Numbered from the stretch's first letter, positions 1 through 6,801 are shown. The stretch is 7,454 bases of DNA from an uncultured Blautia sp. (GCA_900549015.1 URMH01000069.1:1-7454); one strand, 5' to 3'. The notes: generated from the letters alone by a model not told the origin. A program made the numbers and translations.

Positions 1-1
1 A

Positions 2-871
2 AAGAGTGTGGCTGACTTAAATATCCATGTGAAGCGTGGGAGAATTTATGGTCTGTTGGGTAGAAACGGAGCCGGAAAAACCACAACTATGAAAATGCTG
101 TTGGGTTTAACGAAGCCTACTTCCGGTGAGGTCAAAATCTGGGGAAAGTCTTTGCAAGGAAATGAAAAGAAGTTGCTGCCCCGCATTGGCAGTTTGATTG
201 AGTCCCCTGGTTTTTATCCCAATCTGACCGGTACGGAGAACCTGCGTATCTTTGCTACCCTGCGTGGAGTACCAAACAATCATGCCATCAAAGACGCTCT
301 GGATTTAGTCGGGCTACCTTACAAGGATAAAAAGCTGTTTTCGCAATACTCTCTTGGCATGAAGCAGCGGTTGGCGATTGCCCTTGCAGTCATGCACGAC
401 CCGGAACTTTTAATTTTAGACGAGCCTATCAACGGGCTTGACCCTATCGGTATTGCAGAAGTGCGTTCTTTTATTCGGGAGCTATGTGATGCAAGAGGTA
501 AAACGATTTTAATTTCCAGTCACATTCTTTCGGAAATTTCTCTATTGGCTGATGATATTGGAATTATCGACCATGGCGCATTACTGGAAGAAGAAAGCCT
601 TGCGGAACTGGAAGCAAAAAGCAGCAAGCATATCCGCTTTACTGTTTCTGATACCGCACAGGCGGCAAGACTTTTGGAACGTACTTTCCATGAAAACAAT
701 TTTTCTATACAGGACGACCATAATTTACGCTTACATAATCTTGATTTACCTGTTGGGAAAATTGTAACCGCTTTTGTAGAAAACGGATTGGAGGTATCAG
801 AAGCACATACCTGTGAAGAAAGTCTTGAAGATTACTTCAAGCGTGTGACAGGGGGCGAAGGAATTGCTTAA
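2..871 (+). CDS. LanF/BcrA-type antimicrobial-peptide ABC transporter ATPase (5' partial)
   Basis: This is the cytoplasmic ATPase of a bacteriocin/lantibiotic immunity or peptide-antibiotic resistance exporter; it should power the two permeases that follow. Numbering from the GTG at 8, the ABC parts appear in order: Walker A G18-RNGAGKT, a Q-loop position holding glutamate (E65 in LIESPGFY), the signature YSLGMKQR (114-121), Walker B LLILDEP (134-140), the D-loop INGLDP and the switch histidine H172 in ISSHIL. An E in place of Q is described for LanF proteins such as NukF. The GTG at 8 is probably not the start: the frame stays open to the window edge, it has no ribosome binding site, and family members carry about 20 more residues before this point. 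The GTG therefore most likely encodes an internal valine and the gene is truncated by the window. The C-terminal third (about 205-287) is the variable accessory domain of this subfamily. The ATPase assignment is secure; the exported substrate is inferred. Confidence 0.95.
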   Translation, partial: KSVADLNIHVKRGRIYGLLGRNGAGKTTTMKMLLGLTKPTSGEVKIWGKSLQGNEKKLLPRIGSLIESPGFYPNLTGTENLRIFATLRGVPNNHAIKDALDLVGLPYKDKKLFSQYSLGMKQRLAIALAVMHDPELLILDEPINGLDPIGIAEVRSFIRELCDARGKTILISSHILSEISLLADDIGIIDHGALLEEESLAELEAKSSKHIRFTVSDTAQAARLLERTFHENNFSIQDDHNLRLHNLDLPVGKIVTAFVENGLEVSEAHTCEESLEDYFKRVTGGEGIA

Positions 872-1649
872 ACTAATCAAATGCGAATTTTTGAAATTGA
901 AACGGAAGAAATTTATTCCGCTGATTATTTTGGCTGCGTTCCTGTTTCCAATCCCGCTGACTTATCTGATGACAACGCCCTCTATGATGGAGCGATATAC
1001 GGATCAGGCAGATGCTTTCGACGGACTATTTAACATGGTGTTAGGATATGGTATCCAGTTTTTACTGCCCTGCATTATCGGTGTGATTGCCGCTATCCTG
1101 TTTTTTATGGAACGCGACAACGACACATTCAAAAATCTGCGTACAATTCCCGTAACCAGCACGCAAATGGTGCTTGCAAAGATTATTGTCCTCTTTCTTT
1201 TTGGAATTGTTTTTTGTGTGGCTTCTACCATTGCAACAATTCTTTGCGGAATTGGAACATTAGAAGTTTATGGAATTGGTTATAAGCTGTTTTTGGCGGT
1301 TGAAACGGGGATCTTCATTACGGCAGGAACACTCCCGTTGATTGTCCTTGTTGTCTTTTTCAGTAAGACCTATGTTTTTTCCATTTTGCTGTGTGTCTTT
1401 TACAGCGTTCTGAACATGAGTGCTACGGCATTGTTTGACACACTGCCTAAAACCATGTTATGGCTTCTGCCCACGCCACTGACTACATTTTGGAGTGCAG
1501 GAGATATGTCGGCTCATGGAATAAAAATGGACCTGGAGCAAATGACAGGGCTGATTCCTTCAACATTTCAAGTTGTATTCATTCTTGGGATCATGGCATT
1601 CGTTTCGTTCTTACTGATTGACAGATTATATAAGCAGAGGGGGGAATAA
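864..1649 (+). CDS. LanE/MutE-like ABC-2 permease of the peptide-resistance exporter
   Basis: An integral membrane permease of 261 residues, the usual size for LanE/BcrB-type ABC-2 subunits. It opens with a short basic cytoplasmic segment (KLIKCEFLKLKRKK), typical of this family. Six hydrophobic helices follow at roughly 17-36, 58-82, 103-131, 141-166, 169-191 and 233-253. The loop after helix 2 reads MERDNDTFKNLRTIPVT, the conserved segment expected to contact the ATPase; the next permease has a matching loop (EQTDDTLKNILTVPIS). The start is a TTG at 864 inside the sequence TTGCTTAA, overlapping the end of the ATPase gene by 8 bases, with a purine-rich binding site (GGGGGCGAAGGA) just upstream. 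This suggests coupled translation. It should pair with the ATPase and the second permease in one exporter that removes cationic peptides from the cytoplasmic membrane. Family level is secure; the LanE label rests on gene order and resemblance. Confidence 0.9.
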   Translation: MLKLIKCEFLKLKRKKFIPLIILAAFLFPIPLTYLMTTPSMMERYTDQADAFDGLFNMVLGYGIQFLLPCIIGVIAAILFFMERDNDTFKNLRTIPVTSTQMVLAKIIVLFLFGIVFCVASTIATILCGIGTLEVYGIGYKLFLAVETGIFITAGTLPLIVLVVFFSKTYVFSILLCVFYSVLNMSATALFDTLPKTMLWLLPTPLTTFWSAGDMSAHGIKMDLEQMTGLIPSTFQVVFILGIMAFVSFLLIDRLYKQRGE

Positions 1650-1651
1650 AC

Positions 1652-2431
1652 ATGGTTCGCATTGTAAAAACAGAATTTTATAAATTGAAAAGGTATCATA
1701 TCCTTTGGGCGGGCGTTGCACTCATGCTCCTATCCGTCCTGCTGACCTTGTTTACCTCTATGGCGAATGATGGTTCCGTTTGGGATTTCGCCTATCTTAC
1801 AGAACAGGTCATCAAAAACAATATGTCCATGATTTTTCCGATGTGTATCAGCCTAATTGCTGGATATATGATTTCTCGTGAGCAGACGGATGACACATTG
1901 AAAAATATTCTGACTGTGCCGATCTCTTTTAAGAAACTGCTGACCGGAAAATTGATTGTGTGCGGCGTATTGTCTATTATTTTCGGGCTGATATGCAGTC
2001 TGTTTACAATCATAGCAGAAATGATTGTGGGATTTCCCGGCTTTGAGATTTCCTTAGCTCTAAAAGCAACCTTGCAGATTACCGCGGTTAATTTCTTTTT
2101 ATATCTTGCGGTTCTGCCGATTATCGCTCTTACTTGTCGGAGGGCAGGTAGCTTTTTAGTCGGTGTAATCATTGCTTTTGTCTATGGATATGGAGGGATG
2201 TTTGCCGCAGGAAATATGACATTAGCAAACCTTTATCCGATTACCGCAAGTCTCGGAATGGTAGGCTACCGTAGCTATGATACCGCAGTCAACTGGAATA
2301 TCGGAACCTGTTCTTGCAGTCTTGTGCTTGCTGTCGTTATTTCTGCCATCTTGATTTTGTGCATGAAAGAGCGAGAAGCAACCCAAACAAAGAAAAAGGC
2401 CAAAAAGGTAGCACCAAAGAAAGGCTGGTGA
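1652..2431 (+). CDS. LanG/MutG-like ABC-2 permease of the peptide-resistance exporter
   Basis: Second permease of the exporter, 259 residues, starting at an ATG two bases after the preceding stop. Its binding site is the AGAGGGGGG run ahead of it. The N-terminus (VRIVKTEFYKLKRYH) is the same kind of basic entry segment as in the first permease. Hydrophobic helices lie at roughly 16-36, 58-75, 98-128, 136-161, 165-187 and 219-237. The loop EQTDDTLKNILTVPIS after helix 2 parallels that of its partner and is the likely contact with the ATPase. The two permeases are related but clearly diverged, as expected for a LanE/LanG pair. The last 14 residues are unusually lysine-rich (TKKKAKKVAPKKGW) and should face the cytoplasm. 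The substrate is probably a lantibiotic or similar membrane-active peptide, inferred from family only. Confidence 0.9.
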   Translation: MVRIVKTEFYKLKRYHILWAGVALMLLSVLLTLFTSMANDGSVWDFAYLTEQVIKNNMSMIFPMCISLIAGYMISREQTDDTLKNILTVPISFKKLLTGKLIVCGVLSIIFGLICSLFTIIAEMIVGFPGFEISLALKATLQITAVNFFLYLAVLPIIALTCRRAGSFLVGVIIAFVYGYGGMFAAGNMTLANLYPITASLGMVGYRSYDTAVNWNIGTCSCSLVLAVVISAILILCMKEREATQTKKKAKKVAPKKGW

Positions 2432-2438
2432 TGATTTT

Positions 2439-2900
2439 ATGAAGAAAATAGTTTTAGCATTGACATTTGTCCTTTTGGAAAGTTTTATACTTTCCGGCTG
2501 CACAAAAGATGAAATTCTCGATCAGTATAATCATATTGTGCAGTCTGCTGGTTCTATAGCGCTTACCGGAAATTCGTCTTTACAAGGCACGAAGGAAAAA
2601 GGGACTGACGATTATACAGGAAGCTATACAGCCGACTATGAGGATTTTTCAGATACGGAGTATTTGTTCGGCGGAACTTCTATAAACCGGGAAGCTGGTA
2701 AGGAGCTGTCTGTTGACTGCATTTTGGAGGTTACGAAAGGTACTGCAAAAGTATTTTGGATTTCCGGATCTGATGAAGCAGTCACTTTGATTGAAACAAC
2801 CGGAACATACAGAGATACAATTATGCTCCCTGAAGGTGGAAATTATATCGGAATTGCGTGTGAGGACTTTACCGGAAACATTGAATTGAATATTGAATGA
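2439..2900 (+). CDS. Small predicted lipoprotein, possible LanI-like accessory immunity factor
   Basis: I do not recognise a named family. The 153-residue product has a short lipoprotein signal: MKKIV, a hydrophobic stretch and the lipobox L18-S19-G20-C21, so C21 should be lipidated and the protein anchored outside the membrane. The hydrophobic core holds a glutamate (E14), which is unusual for a signal peptide. The mature part is rich in Gly, Thr, Asp and Glu. A low-complexity linker (about 40-75) leads into a region (about 75-153) with alternating hydrophobic/polar spacing that looks all-beta. It has two cysteines (C94, C141) that could form a disulfide. The gene starts 7 bases after the second permease and shares its operon; the binding site is weak (GGTGA, 2427-2431). 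By analogy with NisI or SpaI, which are lipoproteins encoded with LanFEG, a role in trapping the peptide at the surface is plausible. I see no clear sequence resemblance to those proteins. Confidence 0.8.
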   Translation: MKKIVLALTFVLLESFILSGCTKDEILDQYNHIVQSAGSIALTGNSSLQGTKEKGTDDYTGSYTADYEDFSDTEYLFGGTSINREAGKELSVDCILEVTKGTAKVFWISGSDEAVTLIETTGTYRDTIMLPEGGNYIGIACEDFTGNIELNIE

Positions 2901-2917
2901 CATCGAAAGATATTTGC

Positions 2918-2946
2918 TTGAAGTTCTTCCTTAAAATGTATATAAT
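2918..2946 (+). promoter_or_regulatory. Sigma-A-type promoter for the radical SAM operon
   Basis: A -35 element TTGAAG (2918-2923) lies 17 bases before a perfect -10 TATAAT (2941-2946). Transcription would start near 2953, about 65 bases before the ATG at 3019. This supports separate transcription of the 3019-6779 operon from the upstream exporter operon. No convincing terminator is seen between 2900 and the promoter, so some read-through is possible. Confidence 0.7.
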
Positions 2947-2977
2947 GGTGTAGATTAGATAAGTGTAATCATATACA
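2937..2977. repeat. Interrupted dyad over the -10 and transcription start
   Basis: TGTATAT (2937-2943) is the exact reverse complement of ATATACA (2971-2977). Nested inside, GATTA (2953-2957) is complementary to TAATC (2966-2970), with an 8-base gap. The right arms abut; the left arms are separated by 9 bases. The dyad covers the -10 and the expected start site, so it could be an operator. The inner arms could also form a weak hairpin at the RNA 5' end. The region is A/T-rich, so chance is a real alternative. Confidence 0.4.
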
Positions 2978-3018
2978 GGTTTGAAAGAATTTGCCAAATA
3001 TATAGAGAAAGGAAATAT

Positions 3019-4881
3019 ATGAGAAAATTAGCACTGAGTGATGAAATCTTGCTGCAGGTTGATAAGGCGGCAAGATATATCGGCGGAGAAGTAAACTCTG
3101 TTATGAAGGAAAAGGAAGGGAAGATTCGTTTTGCCATGTGCTTCCCGGATGTTTATGAAATCGGTATGTCAAATCTTGGCATGATGATTCTTTATAATCT
3201 TTTTAATGAGCGGGAAGATGTATGGTGTGAGCGTGTTTTTTCCCCGTGGACTGATCTTGATAAGGTTATGCGTCAGGAAAATATTTCCCTGTTTGCTCTG
3301 GAATCCCAGGATCCGGTAAAAAGTTTTGATTTTCTGGGAATTACCCTTGGATACGAAATGTGTTATACAAACGTACTTCAGGTTCTTGATTTAAGCGGAA
3401 TCCCTCTTTTGGCTTCTGAGCGTAAGGAAGGACCTATTGTTATTGGAGGGGGGGCTTGTGCTTACAATCCTGAGCCACTGGCAGCGTTTTTTGATCTGTT
3501 TTATATTGGCGAGGGAGAAACTTCCTATGATGCGCTTTTTGACGCTTATAAAAAGAATCAGGCAGCAGGCGGCACAAGGGAAGACTTTCTTATGATGGCT
3601 GCGCAGATTCCGGGAATTTATGTGCCTGCTTTTTACGATGTGACTTATAAAGAAGACGGAACGATCGCTTCTTTTAAGCCGAACCGTCCGGGTGTCCCCA
3701 AAACTGTTTCCAAACAGATTGTAACAGATATGGAAGCCGGATACCGCGCTATTCCCGCTCCTGTTGTTCCGTTTATAAAGGCAACACAGGATCGTGTAAC
3801 TCTGGAAATCCAGAGAGGCTGCATCAGAGGCTGCCGTTTCTGTCAGGCAGGTATGATTTACCGTCCAACAAGAGAGCGAAACGTGGAGACTTTAAAGGAA
3901 TCCGCAAGAGAGATGCTGAAAAATACAGGACATGAGGAAATTTCTTTAAGTTCTTTAAGCTCCAGTGATTATACAGAACTGAAAGAACTGGTAAATTTCC
4001 TGATCGACGAGTTTAAAGAGGAGGCTGTAAATATTTCTCTTCCGTCTCTTCGTATCGACGCCTTTGCCCTTGACGTGATGAGCAAGGTACAGGACGTAAA
4101 GAAAAGCAGTCTTACCTTTGCGCCGGAGGCGGGCTCTCAGAGACTTCGTGATGTAATTAATAAAGGTCTTACGGAGGAAGTGATTTTAAAAGGCGCAAGA
4201 GAGGCGTTTGCCGGCGGCTGGAACAGAGTAAAGCTTTATTTTATGCTCGGTCTTCCTACAGAGACAGAGGAGGATATGAAAGGGATTGCCCATCTTGCCC
4301 AGAAAATCGCGGAGGAATATTATGAGATTCCAAAGGAGAACAGAAATGGAAAGGTACAGATTAATGTAAGTACCTCCTTCTTTGTTCCAAAGCCGTTCAC
4401 GCCATTCCAGTGGGCTTCTATGTACACAGAGGAGGATTTCATTGAAAAGGCGAAGGTAGTAAAAGGAGAAATCCGCGCCCAGTTAAATCAGAGAAGCATT
4501 AAATACAACTGGCATGAGCCGGACGTTACCATTTTGGAAGGTTTCCTTGCAAGAGGTGACAGAAGATGTGCAGACGTAATTTTAAAGGCATACGAAAAAG
4601 GCGCTCTTTACGATGCCTGGTCGGAAAGCTTCCGCTATGACATATGGAAAGAGGCTTTCTCCGAAACCGGCGTAGACGTTGATTTCTATACTCTTCGTGA
4701 GCGCGACGTGGAAGAAATCCTTCCGTGGGATTTTATTGACGCGGGAGTGACAAAGAAGTTCCTGATCCGTGAGTGGCAGCAGGCAAAAAATGAGACGGTG
4801 ACACCGAACTGCCGTCAGCAGTGCTCCGGCTGCGGGGCAAAACGATATGGAGGAGGCGTATGTTATGAAGGTGAGAATTAA
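3019..4881 (+). CDS. TIGR03960-type B12-binding-domain radical SAM protein
   Basis: A radical SAM enzyme of 620 residues with an N-terminal cobalamin-binding-like domain and no established reaction known to me. The N-terminal part contains FPDVYEIGMSNLG (42-54) and the Rossmann-type segment GGGACAYNPEP (143-153), followed by a GEGE turn. The radical SAM core has the cluster motif C268-IRG-C272-RF-C275, then the family-typical stretches SLSSLSSSDY (309-318), SLPSLRID (340-347) and LTFAPEAGSQRLR (365-377). A second CX3CX2C lies at the C-terminus (C598, C602, C605) with a further C615, possibly for an auxiliary cluster or zinc. The ATG at 3019 has the binding site AGAAAGGA about 6 bases upstream, and its own promoter lies ahead. 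It overlaps the DUF2344 gene by 17 bases; the two are fused in some bacteria. Substrate unknown; the neighbouring RNase G and L21 hint at RNA or the ribosome. Confidence 0.93.
   Translation: MRKLALSDEILLQVDKAARYIGGEVNSVMKEKEGKIRFAMCFPDVYEIGMSNLGMMILYNLFNEREDVWCERVFSPWTDLDKVMRQENISLFALESQDPVKSFDFLGITLGYEMCYTNVLQVLDLSGIPLLASERKEGPIVIGGGACAYNPEPLAAFFDLFYIGEGETSYDALFDAYKKNQAAGGTREDFLMMAAQIPGIYVPAFYDVTYKEDGTIASFKPNRPGVPKTVSKQIVTDMEAGYRAIPAPVVPFIKATQDRVTLEIQRGCIRGCRFCQAGMIYRPTRERNVETLKESAREMLKNTGHEEISLSSLSSSDYTELKELVNFLIDEFKEEAVNISLPSLRIDAFALDVMSKVQDVKKSSLTFAPEAGSQRLRDVINKGLTEEVILKGAREAFAGGWNRVKLYFMLGLPTETEEDMKGIAHLAQKIAEEYYEIPKENRNGKVQINVSTSFFVPKPFTPFQWASMYTEEDFIEKAKVVKGEIRAQLNQRSIKYNWHEPDVTILEGFLARGDRRCADVILKAYEKGALYDAWSESFRYDIWKEAFSETGVDVDFYTLRERDVEEILPWDFIDAGVTKKFLIREWQQAKNETVTPNCRQQCSGCGAKRYGGGVCYEGEN
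4849..4856 (+). promoter_or_regulatory. Ribosome binding site fixing the DUF2344 start
   Basis: GGAGGAGG lies 8 bases before the ATG at 4865 and is the only good binding site here. An upstream in-frame ATG at 4847 sits directly against this motif and has none of its own, so 4865 is preferred. The motif lies inside the radical SAM gene and doubles as its codons for G611-G612-G613. Confidence 0.85.
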
Positions 4882-5572
4882 ATTCAGCAAGCAGGGACCT
4901 GTAAAGTTTGTAGGACATCTTGATACAATGCGTTATTTTCAGAAAGCCATCAGAAGAGCCGGACTTCCCGCTGCTTTTTCCGGAGGTTACAGCCCTCATA
5001 TGATCATGTCCTTTGCAGCGCCTCTCGGAGTAGGCACTACAAGCCAGGGGGAATATTTTGATGTGGAATTTACAGAAACCATTCCCACAAAGGAAATCGT
5101 AAAGCGCTTAAACAGCACAATGTCAGAGGGCATGGAGGTTTTAAGCGCCCGCCAGGTGGAGGACGGAAAAGCAAGTAAGGCAATGTCCCTTGTGGCAGCA
5201 GCCGATTATTACGTGGAATTTCGCGAGGGAAAAGAGCCAAAAAGCGACTGGAAGGATAAAATTTCCCAGTTTCTGTCTCAGGAGGAGATTCTTGTTACAA
5301 AGAAGACAAAGAAAAGTGAAAAGGAAGTAAATATCCGTCCTTTTATTTATAAGATGGAGCTTCATGAAAATAAAATCTTTTATATGCTGGCTTCCGCAAG
5401 CGCCAATTACACAAAACCGGAGCTTGTGACAGACACCTTCTTTCAGTGGCTTGGAGAAGAGCTTTCTCCTTTTGCATATGCAGTAGAGAGACTGGAAGTG
5501 TACGCAAATACAGGAACGGAAGAAAAACCGGTATTTGTCCCTCTGGAAGCCCTTGGTGAGGAAGTTGAGTAA
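4865..5572 (+). CDS. TIGR03936 / DUF2344 radical SAM-linked protein
   Basis: A soluble protein of 235 residues from the family found next to, or fused to, TIGR03960 radical SAM proteins; its biochemical role is not established to my knowledge. The conserved N-terminal half starts KVRIKFSKQGPVKFVGHLD (2-20). A basic helix (about 22-33) and a glycine-rich segment FSGGYSPHMIMSFAAPLGVG (38-57) follow. H18, D20 and H45 are striking polar residues in this block. The second half has a lysine-rich stretch (KKTKKSEKE, 146-154) leading to VNIRPFIYKM, which fits binding to a nucleic acid or other acidic partner. The start at 4865 is chosen for its binding site and because it matches the usual family N-terminus. 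The gene overlaps the radical SAM gene by 17 bases and rng by 8, indicating coupled synthesis. It probably acts as a partner or substrate-presenting subunit of the radical SAM protein (inference). Confidence 0.9.
   Translation: MKVRIKFSKQGPVKFVGHLDTMRYFQKAIRRAGLPAAFSGGYSPHMIMSFAAPLGVGTTSQGEYFDVEFTETIPTKEIVKRLNSTMSEGMEVLSARQVEDGKASKAMSLVAAADYYVEFREGKEPKSDWKDKISQFLSQEEILVTKKTKKSEKEVNIRPFIYKMELHENKIFYMLASASANYTKPELVTDTFFQWLGEELSPFAYAVERLEVYANTGTEEKPVFVPLEALGEEVE
5555..5567 (+). promoter_or_regulatory. Ribosome binding site and TTG start of rng
   Basis: GGTGAGG (5555-5561) precedes a TTG at 5565. Starting there gives MSKLIIAEME, which matches the usual N-terminus of the RNase E/G family. The TTG lies in TTGAGTAA, whose TAA ends the DUF2344 gene, so translation is probably by stop-restart coupling. 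Confidence 0.7.
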
Positions 5573-6779
5573 GCTTATTATTGCCGAAATGGAAATAGAA
5601 GGCGTTCCCTGTAATGCCTCTGCTCTGGAAGAAGACGGGCACATCATGGAACTGATGCTTGAGGAAAAAGGAAAAAAGTCCATTTTAGGCAATATTTATG
5701 TGGGACAGGTGGAAAATATTGCCGCCAATATCCAGGCTGCGTTTGTCATGATCGCTCCGGGAGTCCGATGTTACCTTCCGCTAAGCGACGTAAAAAATCC
5801 TGTGTTTTCCTCCGGAAGAACAAAAAATACACCCCTTCGTCCCGGAGATATGCTCCTTGTACAGGTAAGCCGTGAAGCAATGAAGGGAAAGCTTCCCGCA
5901 GTAACTACGAATCTGAATTTTACGGGAAAATATCTGGTTCTCACCACAGGAGAGAAAAAAATCGGATTTTCCAAGAAGCTGATCCAGGAGGAGAAAAACC
6001 GTCTGAATAAATGGCTGGAAGAAGAAAGAGAGATTTCTCCTCGGGAGTACGGCATTGTTGTTCGCACAAACGCGGGAGAGGCAAGTAAGGAAGAATTTCT
6101 TACAGAGCTTTCTTTTTTGAAGCGCCTTTATGAAAAAACAGCGGTTTACGGCAGAAGCCGCACCTGTTTCAGCCTCGTTTATGAAACGGAGCCTTTTTAT
6201 ATGAATGCGGTCCGGGACATATGCAGCAAACATCTGGACGAGATTGTGACGGATATTCCGGAGGCGTTTACATGTATTTCTGCATATCTGAAGGAAATAA
6301 GTCCAGGAGAGGAAAAGAAGGTGCGCTTTTATGAGGATAAGCTCCTTCCTTTATATAAGCTGTACCGTCTTGGCGTTGTTCTCGAAGAAGCGCAGAAGCA
6401 GAAGGTGTGGCTAAAAAGCGGCGGTTTTCTTGTGATCCAGCAGACGGAAGCCTTTGTATCTATTGATGTAAACAGCGGAAAGTTTACAGGGAAGAAAAAG
6501 GCGGAGGAGACGTACCGGAAAATCAATCTGGAGGCAGCAGAAGAAATTGCAAGGCAGCTCCGTCTTCGAAATCTGTCCGGCATTATTCTTATTGATTTTA
6601 TTAATATGGAAAACCCGGACCACCAGGACGAGCTCTTTCATGTGCTCCAGAAATATTTAAGAAAAGATTCGGTCAAGGCAAAGGCTGTGGATATTACGCC
6701 GCTTCATATTCTGGAGATGACAAGAAAAAAAGTACGCCGTCCTCTTTCTGAGGATTTAAAAGAAATAGGTTTGCGATAA
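5565..6779 (+). CDS. rng: Ribonuclease E/G family endoribonuclease, short form
   Basis: An endoribonuclease that cuts single-stranded RNA in rRNA maturation and mRNA decay, acting in the cytoplasm. With the start at 5565 it has 404 residues. An S1-like RNA-binding domain (about 38-120, GNIYVGQVENI...AFVMI) comes first. A 5'-sensor segment GIVVRTNAG follows, with R167 and T168 matching R169/T170 of E. coli RNase E. The DNase-I-like catalytic domain carries D301 and N303 in SIDVNSG and D344 in LIDFINM, equivalent to D303, N305 and D346 of E. coli RNase E with identical 43-residue spacing. The protein stops about 20 residues after LEMTRKKV, so the zinc-link motif CPxC that joins RNase E/G dimers is absent. 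No such motif follows the stop in any frame before the next gene. It overlaps the upstream gene by 8 bases. The enzyme should be catalytically competent; its oligomeric state is uncertain. Confidence 0.93.
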   Translation: MSKLIIAEMEIEGVPCNASALEEDGHIMELMLEEKGKKSILGNIYVGQVENIAANIQAAFVMIAPGVRCYLPLSDVKNPVFSSGRTKNTPLRPGDMLLVQVSREAMKGKLPAVTTNLNFTGKYLVLTTGEKKIGFSKKLIQEEKNRLNKWLEEEREISPREYGIVVRTNAGEASKEEFLTELSFLKRLYEKTAVYGRSRTCFSLVYETEPFYMNAVRDICSKHLDEIVTDIPEAFTCISAYLKEISPGEEKKVRFYEDKLLPLYKLYRLGVVLEEAQKQKVWLKSGGFLVIQQTEAFVSIDVNSGKFTGKKKAEETYRKINLEAAEEIARQLRLRNLSGIILIDFINMENPDHQDELFHVLQKYLRKDSVKAKAVDITPLHILEMTRKKVRRPLSEDLKEIGLR

Positions 6780-6801
6780 TATATTTATGTTAACTAATAA
6801 T

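Noticed and set aside
8..10. GTG as true start of the ATPase
   Set aside because: The frame is open to the window edge, no binding site precedes it, and the ABC domain would lack its usual first strand; the gene most likely begins outside the window.
2920..2929. GAAG/CTTC inverted repeat as terminator of the exporter operon
   Set aside because: Only a two-base loop, no following T run, and it overlaps the -35 of the downstream promoter.
4847..4864. Upstream ATG for the DUF2344 protein
   Set aside because: It abuts the GGAGGAGG motif and has no binding site; the ATG at 4865 is well spaced and matches the family N-terminus.
5535..5564. Longer RNase G from a TTG at 5535
   Set aside because: It would add ten residues (MSLWKPLVRK) with no family match and no binding site; the TTG at 5565 fits better.
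5141..5692. Long open frame on the minus strand opposite the DUF2344/rng junction
   Set aside because: It lies opposite two well-supported genes, and its cysteine- and phenylalanine-rich product looks like reverse-complement translation.
6771..6800. Possible promoter (TTGCGA, 18 bases, TAATAA) for the VOC gene
   Set aside because: Transcription would start at or within the ribosome binding site, and the elements are poor in an A/T-rich gap.
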